Shown here: piece by piece, positions 42,101 through 51,116 of the stretch
Position numbering within the stretch: position 1 is the first letter of the stretch
Layout of the letters: the number at the start of each line of letters is the position of its first letter
DNA from: Clostridiales bacterium Firm_14
GTDB taxonomy: Bacteria > Bacillota > Clostridia > Saccharofermentanales > Saccharofermentanaceae
NCBI GenBank assembly: GCA_001604135.1
Contig: LVAT01000017.1
Coordinates: 1-64,000, forward strand
Reading direction: 5' to 3'
DNA: 64,000 bases
Program-made: the position numbers and the translations under genes
The notes under the pieces: model-generated
What the model was told of the DNA's origin: nothing
Database searches by the model: none
The model's input: only the letters and a program-made list of their open reading frames with translations

Positions 42101-43876
42101 TCACTCAGCCGGTCCCTCAGGCATGGCAAACTCGGAAATGACTTCATTCTGGATCAGTTCGACCTTCTCCTTCACGGCTTCATAATCGATGTCGCCCTTG
42201 GAGTCTCTGGGAAAGCTTGCAAAGAACGTGATCTCGGAAGGTCTCATCGCTTCATGAAGCGTAAGTTCACACTCTGACTTTATGCGGTCCCTTAAGTCCT
42301 CCATCATGGAGTTATCGAAGAAATATTCCTCGTTCGGAACAACGGCCGTGATAAGCATGGAGCCTTCCGGCTTCTCTATTACGACTGAACAAGCTTCGAC
42401 AACGCCTTCCGTCATCTGGACGGCCTCATCGACCTTGCTCGGATAAACGGGATAACTGTTGATCCTCACCTCACGGCTTGTCTTTGCAACAAGGTAGAAC
42501 ATCTTGTTGCCGTCCTGTTTGCCGATATTTCCAGTGAAAAACCATATCCTTCCGTCCGGAAGCTTTCTGTAATTTGCCGCATTGGGTCTCGCATCATCGG
42601 GGAAGGAAGTCTTGATTATCGGTGAGCATACGATTATCTCTCCTTCGGCACCCTCCGGAACGTCAAGTCCCGTCGAAGGATCTGCGATCCTCATGATGAC
42701 TCCCGGAAGCGGGAATCCCAGCAATCTGTCACTTTGCAGATCGGAGGGACCGTACGCGTAAGTCAGAAGCTCGTCGCACCCCGTTACAGAACAGACTGAG
42801 AGTTTCTTTCCCGAAGATCTGGCGATCTCGAACAGCATTGCTTTCTGGCTGCTCGTAAGAAGTCCGCCGCCGACAATGATTCTGTCGACGCTCTTCAGAA
42901 TGTCGGATTTCCCTCCGACTTTATTGATGGATGCGATCGTGCTGGTATAACCGATAAGCACATCAGGCTTATAGCGCCTGATCGCATAGAAGATCTTTTC
43001 CGGATCGTACCACGTAAAGATCAGGACCGTCTGGCCGCACGACAGGATATTGTGGATGCCAACAACGAATCCGAATGAAAAGCAGCTCTCGTTAAGACAG
43101 AGCATCCTCGAAGGCTTTCCGGTCAGGTCTTCATTTGCCTTGAGCACCATTTCCGTCAGATTAGCTGACACATTCATGCTTCTCGCATTTAATTCCGCTG
43201 CCCTGCATTCGGTAGGAACGCTCGGGAAAAGATACAGAGCAGACCTGTTGTTGTCTCTGTCGTGATTCGGTTTTTCCTGTTCGGACTGCGTGTCAAGAAG
43301 GGATACAAATTCTTTCCAATAGACGAGCTTTATGCCCTCAGGAACGTTCTTAGGCTTCGGCATATCGTAACTTGCGATCGGATAGAACCTGACAGTGTAC
43401 TTATATATACCGTCGGACATCTCGCTGTATTTGGCGATAACAACGGTCTTGATACAGGTCTCCTTAAGGACATGTGAATAGTTGAGATACTGGTTGCAGC
43501 TCATCACGCAGAACTTAGCTCCGACGCAGTTGGCATAACCTGCGAAATATTCTGTCGACAGATTCGGAACGCAGAGCGCCGCCGAAGCGCCGATCTTATC
43601 GAGCGCATAAACGCTTATTATGTTCAGGGTATTATTGCCCATTGCGAGCATTACGACATCGCCCTTCTGAACACCGAGATTCTTCCATGCGAAAGCTGCC
43701 TCGTCGATCTTCTCTATCAGTGATGAATAAAGGATCTTCGTCCCGCCGTACTCCAGTGCCACTCTGTCCGGATATCTGGTGCACGATCTCTTTATGCGCA
43801 TGTATAGTGTCTCATCCGTATCAGTAACCGGATTTGCATAATTCTCAGGATAAAAGACACTCCACTGGCTTTCCAA
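42101..43876 (-). CDS. AMP-binding (acyl-CoA synthetase-like) protein with degenerate catalytic motifs
   Basis: A 591-residue member of the ANL superfamily: N-terminal YPDRVALEYGGTKILYSSL and GVQKGDVVMLAMGN, then GASAALCVPN, and C-terminal YPVYPSKVDEAV. But the ATP-grasping loop YTSGTTGxPK is missing (LYLFPSVPTECRAAE stands at that place), the A5 motif reads GCDE, A7 reads FFTGNIGK (Asp to Asn), and the final catalytic Lys region reads RDSKGDIDY. Adenylation activity is therefore doubtful. It may be a regulatory or binding protein derived from a CoA ligase. No carrier protein or acyltransferase is adjacent. Confidence 0.72.
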   Translation of the reverse strand: MESQWSVFYPENYANPVTDTDETLYMRIKRSCTRYPDRVALEYGGTKILYSSLIEKIDEAAFAWKNLGVQKGDVVMLAMGNNTLNIISVYALDKIGASAALCVPNLSTEYFAGYANCVGAKFCVMSCNQYLNYSHVLKETCIKTVVIAKYSEMSDGIYKYTVRFYPIASYDMPKPKNVPEGIKLVYWKEFVSLLDTQSEQEKPNHDRDNNRSALYLFPSVPTECRAAELNARSMNVSANLTEMVLKANEDLTGKPSRMLCLNESCFSFGFVVGIHNILSCGQTVLIFTWYDPEKIFYAIRRYKPDVLIGYTSTIASINKVGGKSDILKSVDRIIVGGGLLTSSQKAMLFEIARSSGKKLSVCSVTGCDELLTYAYGPSDLQSDRLLGFPLPGVIMRIADPSTGLDVPEGAEGEIIVCSPIIKTSFPDDARPNAANYRKLPDGRIWFFTGNIGKQDGNKMFYLVAKTSREVRINSYPVYPSKVDEAVQMTEGVVEACSVVIEKPEGSMLITAVVPNEEYFFDNSMMEDLRDRIKSECELTLHEAMRPSEITFFASFPRDSKGDIDYEAVKEKVELIQNEVISEFAMPEGPAE

Positions 43877-44088
43877 ATCTATTCTCCGTCACACCATGAA
43901 TCAGCGATGCGAAAACTAAAAGTCCGAACGCGTTTATTATACACTGTCGCGCGCTCATAAATACTGTTTACAACGCAGGCAAGTTATCAGGCAAGCATTT
44001 GTGCATTTGTACGAAAACTTTTTTCGTTATGCAGTAGTTTGCCGGTGTTAAAATGTTCAAAGAATTTTAATCACGAGAGGTATTTGCC

Positions 44089-45270
44089 ATGGATATCAAG
44101 CTCAACACACATTTCCTCGACGTAAAAGAAACATACCTTTTCTCCGACATCGCAAAGCGCGTCAGAAAGTTCCAGGAAGAGAACCCTGACCGTGAGATCA
44201 TCAGGATGGGAATAGGCGACGTAACTCTCCCCCTTCCCGAATCTGTGACTTCCGCAATGGAAGCAGCGGTAAAGGAGATGGCAAGCAAGGACACATTCCA
44301 CGGCTATCCTCCGGAATACGGCTACGACTTCCTGAGGAACGCCATCTCAGATCACTACAAGGATCTCGGCGTAACGGTTGCACCTGAGACAGTTTATGTT
44401 TCAGACGGCGCGAAAAGCGACCTCGGCAACCTTCCCGATGTTTTAGGTGATAACCCCATCATCATTCCCGATCCCGTATATCCTGTTTATGTCGATTCAA
44501 ACCTCATGAACGGCAGAAAGGTATCCTTCGTCGCAGGCAATAAGGAGAATGACTTCCTTCCCCTCCCTCCTGCTGACACAGATATTGAACCTTCCGTAAT
44601 CTACATCTGCTCGCCCAACAACCCGACAGGCGCAGTATACAGCCGTGAAGGTCTCACCGCATGGGTAGACTTCGCACTGAAGACAGGATCGCTCATCATT
44701 TTCGATGCGGCATACGAAGCATTCATCACAGAAGACAAGCCCCATACGATCTACGAGATCCCCGGCGCTGACCTCTGCGCTGTTGAAGTTTCTTCATTCT
44801 CCAAGTTTGCAGGATTCACAGGCGTAAGATGCGGCTGGACTATCGTTCCGGACAGCCTCGAATCTGACGGCATCAAGCTCTCCAAATTCTGGGCAAGACG
44901 CCAGGCTACAAAGTTCAACGGCGTTTCCTACGTAACCCAGAAAGGCGCTGCTGCTTCACTTTCAGGACAGGGCCTTGCAGACTGCAAAGCAAACATCGCT
45001 TACTACAAGCGCAACGCTAAAGCCCTTGCAGAAGTATTCACGGCAAAAGGCATCTACTTTACGGGCGGCGTAAACTCACCTTACATCTGGCTCGAGTGTC
45101 CTGATAACATGGGAAGCTGGGAATTCTTCGACATGCTCCTTAACCGCTTCGGCATCGTAGGAACACCCGGCGAAGGCTTCGGCGAGAATGGCGCAGGCTA
45201 CTTCCGCCTTACTGCTTTCGGTTCTTACGAGAACACATTGAAGGCTTGCGAGTTCTTCAAGACACTGTAA
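44089..45270 (+). CDS. dapL: LL-diaminopimelate aminotransferase
   Basis: A 393-residue class I aminotransferase of the DapL family: it makes LL-DAP directly from tetrahydrodipicolinate and Glu, bypassing the succinyl/acetyl steps. YLFSDIAKRVRKFQEENPDREIIRMGIGDVTLPLP and YPPEYGYDFLRNAI are DapL-type; YICSPNNPTGAVY, FDAAYEAFI and SSFSKFAGFTGVRCGW contain the PLP-binding Asn, Asp/Tyr and Lys. It fits the dapF part fused to carB 10 kb away, which takes the product to meso-DAP. It is monocistronic with a terminator; GAGAGG precedes the ATG. Confidence 0.93.
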   Translation: MDIKLNTHFLDVKETYLFSDIAKRVRKFQEENPDREIIRMGIGDVTLPLPESVTSAMEAAVKEMASKDTFHGYPPEYGYDFLRNAISDHYKDLGVTVAPETVYVSDGAKSDLGNLPDVLGDNPIIIPDPVYPVYVDSNLMNGRKVSFVAGNKENDFLPLPPADTDIEPSVIYICSPNNPTGAVYSREGLTAWVDFALKTGSLIIFDAAYEAFITEDKPHTIYEIPGADLCAVEVSSFSKFAGFTGVRCGWTIVPDSLESDGIKLSKFWARRQATKFNGVSYVTQKGAAASLSGQGLADCKANIAYYKRNAKALAEVFTAKGIYFTGGVNSPYIWLECPDNMGSWEFFDMLLNRFGIVGTPGEGFGENGAGYFRLTAFGSYENTLKACEFFKTL

Positions 45271-45297
45271 GATCCGCACATAAACAAGTTCATAAAG

Positions 45298-45335
45298 GGC
45301 CGGTTCAAAAGAGCGCAAAAGAGCCGGCCGTTTTT
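45298..45335 (+). terminator. Intrinsic terminator of dapL
   Basis: GGCCGGTTC and GAGCCGGCC pair (one G-T/C position) around an A-rich loop, followed by GTTTTTG. Confidence 0.85.
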
Positions 45336-45362
45336 GTCCCATTAATAGAAGTCCGCCTTTGT

Positions 45363-45368
45363 TATAAT
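45363..45368 (+). promoter_or_regulatory. -10 box of the radA-ispD operon
   Basis: A perfect TATAAT lies 32 bases before the chosen radA ATG. The track's ATG at 45367 overlaps this box and so cannot be a normal start. No good -35 is visible 17 bases upstream. Confidence 0.55.
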
Positions 45369-45399
45369 GCAGGTAAATAAGATATGGACGGATAAGACT

Positions 45400-46818
45400 A
45401 TGGCTAAGAAGACAACTTTTTTCTGTAAGGAATGCGGTTACGAGACGTCCGGCTGGATGGGCAAATGTCCTGCCTGCGGCATGTTCAACACCTTTGTCGA
45501 AGCGCCTTCCGAGAAGGCTCCTGCCAAGGCTAAGACAGACTCGCCTGCTTTTGCCGCCAACCAGTATTCCTGGACGGATTCCGCTGTTACCGTAAGGCTC
45601 AGCGAAGCAGGCAAGGAGAATTACAAGAGACATTCTACTGGGATCCCCAGCCTTGACGTTCTCTTCGGAGGCGGCATCACGGAAGGATCCGTAACGCTCG
45701 TTGCGGGTGAACCCGGCATCGGCAAGTCGACGATCCTCATGCAGCTTGCGGATTCTTACAAGGCAGAAGGAGAGATCCTTTATATCTCAGGCGAGGAGTC
45801 CCCTGCCCAGATCGGCATGAGAGCTTCAAGACTCAAGATAAAGCGGGACATCTTAGTCTGCGGCGAGACGAGATTTGAAGCGATCGCAGAGCAGCTTAAG
45901 ACATATAAGCCCTGCCTTGCGATCATTGACTCGATACAGACGCTTTATTCCGAGCAGGTTGCGGGAACACCGGGCGGCGTTGCGCAGATCAGGGAAGTTG
46001 CAGCAGGCCTCATCCGCATTGCAAAGACTAATAACATTACGATAATCATGGTCGGACACATCGCAAAAGACGGCTCCATTGCAGGTCCTAAGACGATCGA
46101 ACACATGGTCGATACCGTGCTCGGATTTGAAGGCGATGCCACAGGCGGATACAGGATCATAAGATCTGCAAAGAACAGATTCGGAAGATCCAATGAGATA
46201 TGCTTTTTCGAGATGGGAGAGACAGGACTTATCCCGGTAGACAGTTCGAAGGCTTTGCTCGTTGCAGGAAGGCCTCTTAACAGTCCCGGATCGGTCCTTA
46301 CATCAACACTCGAAGGCAATGACGCGCTGACCATAGAGGTCCAGGCGCTCTGCACCGAGAGCGTTTATCCCAATCCGCAGAGAATGACATCCGGCCCTGA
46401 GAGAGGCAGAGTCCTCATGCTCCTTGCAGTCTGCGAGAAGCTATTAAAGCTCGGCTTAACGTCGAAGGACTGCTTCGTGAATGTCATCGGAGGTCTTAAG
46501 GTCTCTGACCCCGCGACCGATCTTGCTGTCTGCATGGCGACTGTATCTTCTGCAAGAGGCGTCAGCGTCAGGCCCAACACGCTTATACTCGGCGAGGTCG
46601 GATTGTCAGGCGAGATCAGGCCGGTCTCAAGGATACTGAAGAGATGCCTGGCATCCGCAAGACTCGGTATCACGACGGTCGTGCTTCCCGGCAGCTCAAA
46701 GGACGCGCTCGAGAAGGAACTCGCTAATGCATCTGCAGATGTTTTCGCTGGCAATCCCGTTCCGGAATTCATATATGCGGACAATCTTAAGGAAGCTGCT
46801 GATATACTGTTCTCATAA
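45400..46818 (+). CDS. radA: DNA repair protein RadA
   Basis: A 472-residue RecA-like branch-migration ATPase. The N-terminal zinc finger is CKECGYETSGWMGKCPACG (residues about 9-27). Walker A GEPGIGKST and Walker B LAIIDSIQTL follow; the RadA signature KNRFG appears in SAKNRFGRSNEI; the C-terminal Lon-protease-like domain (about 290-460) is complete. The start was moved to 45400 because the protein family starts MAKKTT and the promoter box overlaps the upstream Met. It is followed 14 bases later by ispD. It processes recombination intermediates. Confidence 0.95.
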   Translation: MAKKTTFFCKECGYETSGWMGKCPACGMFNTFVEAPSEKAPAKAKTDSPAFAANQYSWTDSAVTVRLSEAGKENYKRHSTGIPSLDVLFGGGITEGSVTLVAGEPGIGKSTILMQLADSYKAEGEILYISGEESPAQIGMRASRLKIKRDILVCGETRFEAIAEQLKTYKPCLAIIDSIQTLYSEQVAGTPGGVAQIREVAAGLIRIAKTNNITIIMVGHIAKDGSIAGPKTIEHMVDTVLGFEGDATGGYRIIRSAKNRFGRSNEICFFEMGETGLIPVDSSKALLVAGRPLNSPGSVLTSTLEGNDALTIEVQALCTESVYPNPQRMTSGPERGRVLMLLAVCEKLLKLGLTSKDCFVNVIGGLKVSDPATDLAVCMATVSSARGVSVRPNTLILGEVGLSGEIRPVSRILKRCLASARLGITTVVLPGSSKDALEKELANASADVFAGNPVPEFIYADNLKEAADILFS

Positions 46819-46832
46819 CAGGAGGTGATCTT

Positions 46833-47582
46833 ATGAGTCGCAAGTGTTATTTTCTGATACCGGCCGCAGGAAGCGGTACGCGCATGGGCGCAGGACAGCC
46901 GAAACTCATGAGGAATGTCGAAGGGCGCCCTGTTATCTTAAGGACTCTGGGTGCGGTCGCTGACGTCGCGAGATGCAATTATGCAGACATGGATTATAAG
47001 ATCGTACTCGTTACGACAAGTGACCTCATAGGGATCCTGCAGGCAATGTGCTCGGAGTATTTTCCTGACCTCAACATAACCTTCACGCTCGGCGGGAACA
47101 CCAGAACGGAATCCGTTTCAAAGGGCCTTAACATGATCGCTGATGCTGACGATGACGACCTCGTGCTCGTTCACGACGGTGCGCGCTGCCTCGTTACTTC
47201 AGAAGAGATCACGGCATGCATCGACGGGCTTAAAGACCATGCGGTATGCGCTTCCGCGGTCCCCGTTAAGAACACGTTGAAGGAAGTCGGTATATTGCCT
47301 TCAGGCGAAGTCAAGGTTATCAGCACTCCTGACAGATCGAAGTTCTATGAGATCCTTACTCCGCAGGGTTTTAAGTTCAAGGACATTGAGACATGCTACA
47401 TGAAGGCAACAGATGACGGCATCACGGCAACTGATGATACCGCATTAGCGACGATGTACGGACTTGATGTTTATCTTACAAAGGGACTTTATTCCAACCT
47501 GAAGATAACGACACCGGAGGATATCGCGATAGCATCGGAGATCATAAGATCAAGAGGCGAGAGCGAACCGTTCCACGATTGA
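46833..47582 (+). CDS. ispD: 2-C-methyl-D-erythritol 4-phosphate cytidylyltransferase
   Basis: A 249-residue MEP-pathway enzyme that joins CTP and MEP. IPAAGSGTRMGAGQPKLM is the nucleotide loop with the catalytic Arg and Lys; VLVHDGARCLV and TPQGFKFKDIETCY are the further family motifs, and ATDDTALATMYG holds the TDD. AGGAGG precedes the ATG; it is co-transcribed with radA. ispF, the next-but-one enzyme, is just downstream on the other strand, so the pathway genes are near but in convergent units. Confidence 0.94.
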   Translation: MSRKCYFLIPAAGSGTRMGAGQPKLMRNVEGRPVILRTLGAVADVARCNYADMDYKIVLVTTSDLIGILQAMCSEYFPDLNITFTLGGNTRTESVSKGLNMIADADDDDLVLVHDGARCLVTSEEITACIDGLKDHAVCASAVPVKNTLKEVGILPSGEVKVISTPDRSKFYEILTPQGFKFKDIETCYMKATDDGITATDDTALATMYGLDVYLTKGLYSNLKITTPEDIAIASEIIRSRGESEPFHD

Positions 47583-47585
47583 AAC

Positions 47586-47612
47586 AAAAGCCCGCTTGGA
47601 TGCGGGCTTTTT
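47586..47612. terminator. Bidirectional terminator between ispD and ispF
   Basis: AAAAGCCCGC-TTGGAT-GCGGGCTTTTT is a perfect stem with A- and T-runs on both sides, so it can end both convergent units. Confidence 0.9.
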
Positions 47613-47615
47613 GAT

Positions 47616-48110
47616 TCAGATCTCTTTAGTAAAAGTCAGGATGCAGAATACCTGTATTCCTTCTCCCCTGCCAAAGCCTGTCAGGCCTTCGCCGGTAGTG
47701 GCCGTTATGCCGACTGAAGATACAGGGATCCCCAGTATCGCGCCGATAGATTCCTTCATCTTCGGGATATGGGGCATCAGCTTCGGGCGCAGGCACTCGA
47801 TGGTGACAGAGCAATGAATGATCTTACCGCCGGTAAGATATTCAAGAGCTTTCTCAAGATATACGGAACTGTCCTTAATGCCTTTTTCGAGGCAGATCTT
47901 ATCTGCTTCGCCGCCAAGGATGTTGACACCTGTAAAGCCGGACACCGCATTGGTGATGGCGTGGAAGACGACGTCACCGTCGCTGTTGGCTTCGATGGGC
48001 TTGTCGAACGGAATATCGATTCCGCCGAGCCTGATCAGAGTGTCACCGCAAGGTTCACCGAATCTGTGGCTGTCCTGTCCGATTGTGCTGATAGATACGA
48101 TATTACCCAT
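47616..48110 (-). CDS. ispF: 2-C-methyl-D-erythritol 2,4-cyclodiphosphate synthase
   Basis: A 164-residue trimeric enzyme of the MEP pathway. GQDSHRFG carries the zinc-binding Asp-x-His of the active site; SDGDVVFHAITNAV supplies the third His; GITATTGEGLTGFGRGEGIQV is the C-terminal family motif. It converts CDP-ME-2P to the cyclic diphosphate. It starts 12 bases after the thioredoxin-like lipoprotein gene stop and is the last gene of the mrp unit. Confidence 0.94.
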   Translation of the reverse strand: MGNIVSISTIGQDSHRFGEPCGDTLIRLGGIDIPFDKPIEANSDGDVVFHAITNAVSGFTGVNILGGEADKICLEKGIKDSSVYLEKALEYLTGGKIIHCSVTIECLRPKLMPHIPKMKESIGAILGIPVSSVGITATTGEGLTGFGRGEGIQVFCILTFTKEI

Positions 48111-48122
48111 AAGTAACCACCT

Positions 48123-48647
48123 TTATGCTATGCCGTTCTCCTGAAGCCATGATAACACATCGTTTATCGTCCAATACTCGCGGGAAGTTCCGCCGAAGAC
48201 TTTGTCGGCCTCACCTTTCCTTATCAGGACAAATTCAGGGACTGCTTCGATCTCGTATTTGTCCATCATGTCCTTATATTCCATCGCGTCGAGCATCAGG
48301 ATCGTGAGCTTTCCGTTGTAGTTTACCGCGATATCTTCTACTGCTGCCGTAACCATGGCAGTTCCGTTGTCCATGGAACTGTAGAAATAGATAAGGAGCG
48401 GGCAGCCTGAAGCCTTGAGTCCGTCAAGATCCGTTACCTTGCGGTACTGGATACCGTAGAGCTGGTTACCGTCATCATCCTTCTCGTCTTCTATCGGTTC
48501 ATAGACCATGCAAATGGCGGGGTCGCTGTATGAATAATCGCCCAGATATTCCATCAGGGGATTCTTTTCCTTTGGGGTTGAACAGCCGCAAAGGAATACA
48601 AGCAAAGCCGATATTGCTATGAATAACGTCAGATATCTTTTTTTCAC
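48123..48647 (-). CDS. Thioredoxin-fold lipoprotein without a CxxC
   Basis: A 174-residue exported protein. The signal peptide ends LCGC (lipobox, about residue 22). The following part has a thioredoxin-like layout: CPLLIYFYSSMDNGTAM in place of the WCxxC loop, LTILMLDAMEYKDMMDKYEIEAVPEFVLIRKGE with the cis-Pro strand, and a C-terminal helix. The redox CxxC is replaced (SSMDNG), so it is not a canonical reductase. It overlaps mrp by four bases (ATGA). The role is unknown; a binding or chaperone function outside the membrane is possible. Confidence 0.75.
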   Translation of the reverse strand: MKKRYLTLFIAISALLVFLCGCSTPKEKNPLMEYLGDYSYSDPAICMVYEPIEDEKDDDGNQLYGIQYRKVTDLDGLKASGCPLLIYFYSSMDNGTAMVTAAVEDIAVNYNGKLTILMLDAMEYKDMMDKYEIEAVPEFVLIRKGEADKVFGGTSREYWTINDVLSWLQENGIA

Positions 48648-49492
48648 TTCTCGATAAGTTCTGCGATCATGTCGACAGTACCGGAAAGAAGATCCGGGCT
48701 GACCTTCTCGGCGTTGCCTGAGTCAACGAGCTTTGTAACTTCAGGATCGAGCGGGAGCTTATCCGTTACCTTGGAACCGATCTCGGCAGCAGACTTCTCG
48801 ATAGTGGAGCCGTCGCCGTAGAGTCTTATCTCATCACCGCAGTGAGGGCACTTGATATAGCTCATGTTTTCGACCATTCCGAGAACGGGAACCTTCATCA
48901 TGGAAGCCATGTTTCTCGCCTTGTTAACGATCATGGAGACCAGATCCTGGCTTGTTGCAACTAAGATAATGCCGTCAACGGGCATGGACTGGAATACCGT
49001 AAGCGGAACGTCGCCTGTTCCCGGCGGCATGTCGATAAGGAGAACATCCAATGTCTCCCAGTTTGTCTGTCCCCAGAACTGCTTTAAGAGTGAAGAAAGA
49101 ACAGGGCCTCTCCAGATGACCGGAGCTTCCTTGTTCTCGAGTACGAGGTTTACGCTGACTGCCTTGATTCCCGTCTTTGTCTCTGCAGGAACGATGAGCT
49201 GGTCGTCAGTACCGCGCAGGTTCTCTGTAAGGCCGAAAGACTGAGGGATCGAAGGGCCGGTGATATCGGCGTCCATGATGCCGACTTTATAGCCTTTTCT
49301 CGCGAGCTGGACTGCGAGGACCGATGTAACAAATGACTTGCCTACACCGCCCTTTCCGCTTGCGACACCGATAACGGTCTTGATCGAGGATCCTTTTGCG
49401 AGAGGATCTTTCTGGATTCCGTTAGCTGACGGGCAGGAATCCTGGGATGTGCAGCCGTTCTTTGACGGGCAAGAATCACATGCTGATGACAT
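48644..49492 (-). CDS. mrp: Mrp/ApbC-family P-loop ATPase (Fe-S cluster carrier)
   Basis: A 282-residue MinD-like ATPase: IGVASGKGGVGKSFVTSVLAV is the deviant Walker A, IMDADITGPSIPQSFG the switch region, and DVLLIDMPPGTGDVPLT the Walker B. The N-terminal Cys-rich stretch (CDSCPSKNGCTSQDSC) and the C-terminal CPHCGDE motif (Cys-x-x-Cys) bind an Fe-S cluster at the dimer interface. AAGGAGG precedes the ATG and the gene has its own promoter inside the end of the upstream gene. It would deliver Fe-S clusters to target proteins. Confidence 0.92.
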   Translation of the reverse strand: MSSACDSCPSKNGCTSQDSCPSANGIQKDPLAKGSSIKTVIGVASGKGGVGKSFVTSVLAVQLARKGYKVGIMDADITGPSIPQSFGLTENLRGTDDQLIVPAETKTGIKAVSVNLVLENKEAPVIWRGPVLSSLLKQFWGQTNWETLDVLLIDMPPGTGDVPLTVFQSMPVDGIILVATSQDLVSMIVNKARNMASMMKVPVLGMVENMSYIKCPHCGDEIRLYGDGSTIEKSAAEIGSKVTDKLPLDPEVTKLVDSGNAEKVSPDLLSGTVDMIAELIEK

Positions 49493-49522
49493 AAAAATGC
49501 CTCCTTATATTATGACGCACCT

Positions 49523-49551
49523 ATTATAGTTAACGCTTAATCTTTTTTCAA
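49523..49551 (-). promoter_or_regulatory. SigA-type promoter of the mrp unit
   Basis: On the minus strand TTGAAA (49546-49551) and TATAAT (49523-49528) are exactly 17 bases apart. The -35 lies inside the end of the upstream CmpB-like gene, so the mrp unit can be transcribed on its own. Confidence 0.75.
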
Positions 49552-50508
49552 AGCCTGTTCTTCTTCATCGATCTCGAAAAGCTCGTCGTTGCCGCTTTCC
49601 GTTCTTCTCTTGATGAATTTCATTACCGCTGCGCCGGCGTCACTTGATCTGACCATAACAACTTTTACGAGACGCTTCTCGTTATTTTTGAATGATCTTA
49701 CAAGCGATCCGACAGTGTTCATGGCCTGATCCTTGGCAAGCCTTAAGCTCTCCTTCTCGGCTTCCGTGAACTGGTTAGCAAAGGCCTTTTCCTCGGCTCT
49801 GTGCTGAGCCGCGAGTTCTCTTTCCTGACGGCGGTTCTCGTCAATAAGTTTCCTGTACTGTTCATAGTGATTTCTGGTAGGTTCGGATACTGTTACAACA
49901 GTGTCGACCGCGCCATATATCTGCGAACCGATAAGATCAGATACGACCTTCGTGCCGGATACGACCTTTTCCATTGCTTCGAACTTTTTCTTGAAGCCCG
50001 CGATCGTAATTATCGTGGTAACAAGGTCCGTAACAAGAACGGCCGTAAAGAATATGAGGATTCCGATCTTTACGGGGTAATGTATGAGAGCTATGAGGTG
50101 CTTTACGATCGGGTGCAGGACATAGATGCCGAGAGAAGCTGCAATACCCCAGTAAATATAGAATCTCAGGCAGATATAGCCTCTGAAGTTGAGCTTGTAC
50201 TCGGAATAGTCCCACCAGCGCATGTGGAAAGCGTGATAGAGGATAACGCCTGCTATGAGTTCTACGATCGTACATGCGGCAGCCATGCCGAAGAATATTA
50301 TGAAGAAGTTGCTGCTTAAGGGTTCGAAGATCCAGATGGCTGCATAAAAGCCCAGTCCGTATACAGGACAAAGCGGGCCTGCCAGAAAGCCTCTGTTTAT
50401 AAACTTTCCTTCGGTGATCCCGTAGTAGATTACTTCAACGACCCATCCTACGAAGCTATATATGAAGAACATCATGTAGGATTCTATGAACGGATATGGC
50501 AGGCTCAT
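49537..50508 (-). CDS. CmpB-family putative ABC-transporter-like membrane protein
   Basis: A 323-residue protein of the ABC_trans_CmpB type. Five or so TM helices fill the N-terminal 170 residues: MFFIYSFVGWVVEVIYYGITEGKFINRGFLAGPLCPVYGLG is the family signature. The C-terminal 150 residues are a charged cytoplasmic tail with a coiled coil (REQERELAAQHRAEEKAFANQFTEAEKESL). The annotation as transporter permease is by name only; no ATPase partner is adjacent. It overlaps the methyltransferase gene by four bases. Confidence 0.82.
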   Translation of the reverse strand: MSLPYPFIESYMMFFIYSFVGWVVEVIYYGITEGKFINRGFLAGPLCPVYGLGFYAAIWIFEPLSSNFFIIFFGMAAACTIVELIAGVILYHAFHMRWWDYSEYKLNFRGYICLRFYIYWGIAASLGIYVLHPIVKHLIALIHYPVKIGILIFFTAVLVTDLVTTIITIAGFKKKFEAMEKVVSGTKVVSDLIGSQIYGAVDTVVTVSEPTRNHYEQYRKLIDENRRQERELAAQHRAEEKAFANQFTEAEKESLRLAKDQAMNTVGSLVRSFKNNEKRLVKVVMVRSSDAGAAVMKFIKRRTESGNDELFEIDEEEQALKKD

Positions 50509-51116
50509 TCTTTGCGTGACCTCATGACTCTGTAGCCGCCGTCTATCGCAAGCGTCTCGCAGTTGCCGAAGAGCTCTTTCATTTTATCCATAGTGGAAGG
50601 TGCGCCCTGCTTGCGCTGGAGGACGACATAGAGATATCCGCCCGGATTAAGCACGTCATAGGCCTGCTCATAGAAACCGAACACGGTCTTCTTGCCGGCT
50701 CTTACCGGAGGATTTGTAGCTACGATGTCGAAATGCTCATCCCTTACTCCGAAGAGAATATCGCTCGACATGAATCTGCAGTTAACGCCGTTGTTGATCG
50801 CATTTTCCCTTGCGAGCGCAACAGCCCTCGAATTGATGTCCACACCCGTTACGTCAAAGGCCATGAAGCATGACTTGATAACGATACCGACGATGCCGAC
50901 ACCGCACCCCAAGTCAACGAAGCGCTCCATCTTGGGGCCTCTGGACTTGATGTCCTTAACAAGCGTGTCGATCAGAAGATTGGTTCCGAAGTCTACTTCC
51001 TTTCTCGAGAAAACAGATGAATCCGTGGAGAACTCGAAGTTGATCCCGTTCATTCTGTACGGGATCACTTTTCTGTCTGAAGGTGTAGTCGGATTGGGGT
51101 CAAAATATTGTGTCAT
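50505..51116 (-). CDS. RsmC-like class I SAM methyltransferase
   Basis: A 203-residue enzyme. FSTDSSVFSRKEVDFGTNLLI and VDLGCGVGIVGIVIK (SAM motif I) lead to FDIVATNPPVRAGKK, where NPP is the catalytic loop for exocyclic N2-guanine methylation; GGYLYVVLQRKQGA follows. This is the small single-domain form of the RsmC/RlmG group, so the target is probably a 16S or 23S rRNA guanosine. It overlaps queT by four bases (ATGA) and CmpB by four bases, all in one operon. Confidence 0.9.
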   Translation of the reverse strand: MTQYFDPNPTTPSDRKVIPYRMNGINFEFSTDSSVFSRKEVDFGTNLLIDTLVKDIKSRGPKMERFVDLGCGVGIVGIVIKSCFMAFDVTGVDINSRAVALARENAINNGVNCRFMSSDILFGVRDEHFDIVATNPPVRAGKKTVFGFYEQAYDVLNPGGYLYVVLQRKQGAPSTMDKMKELFGNCETLAIDGGYRVMRSRKE

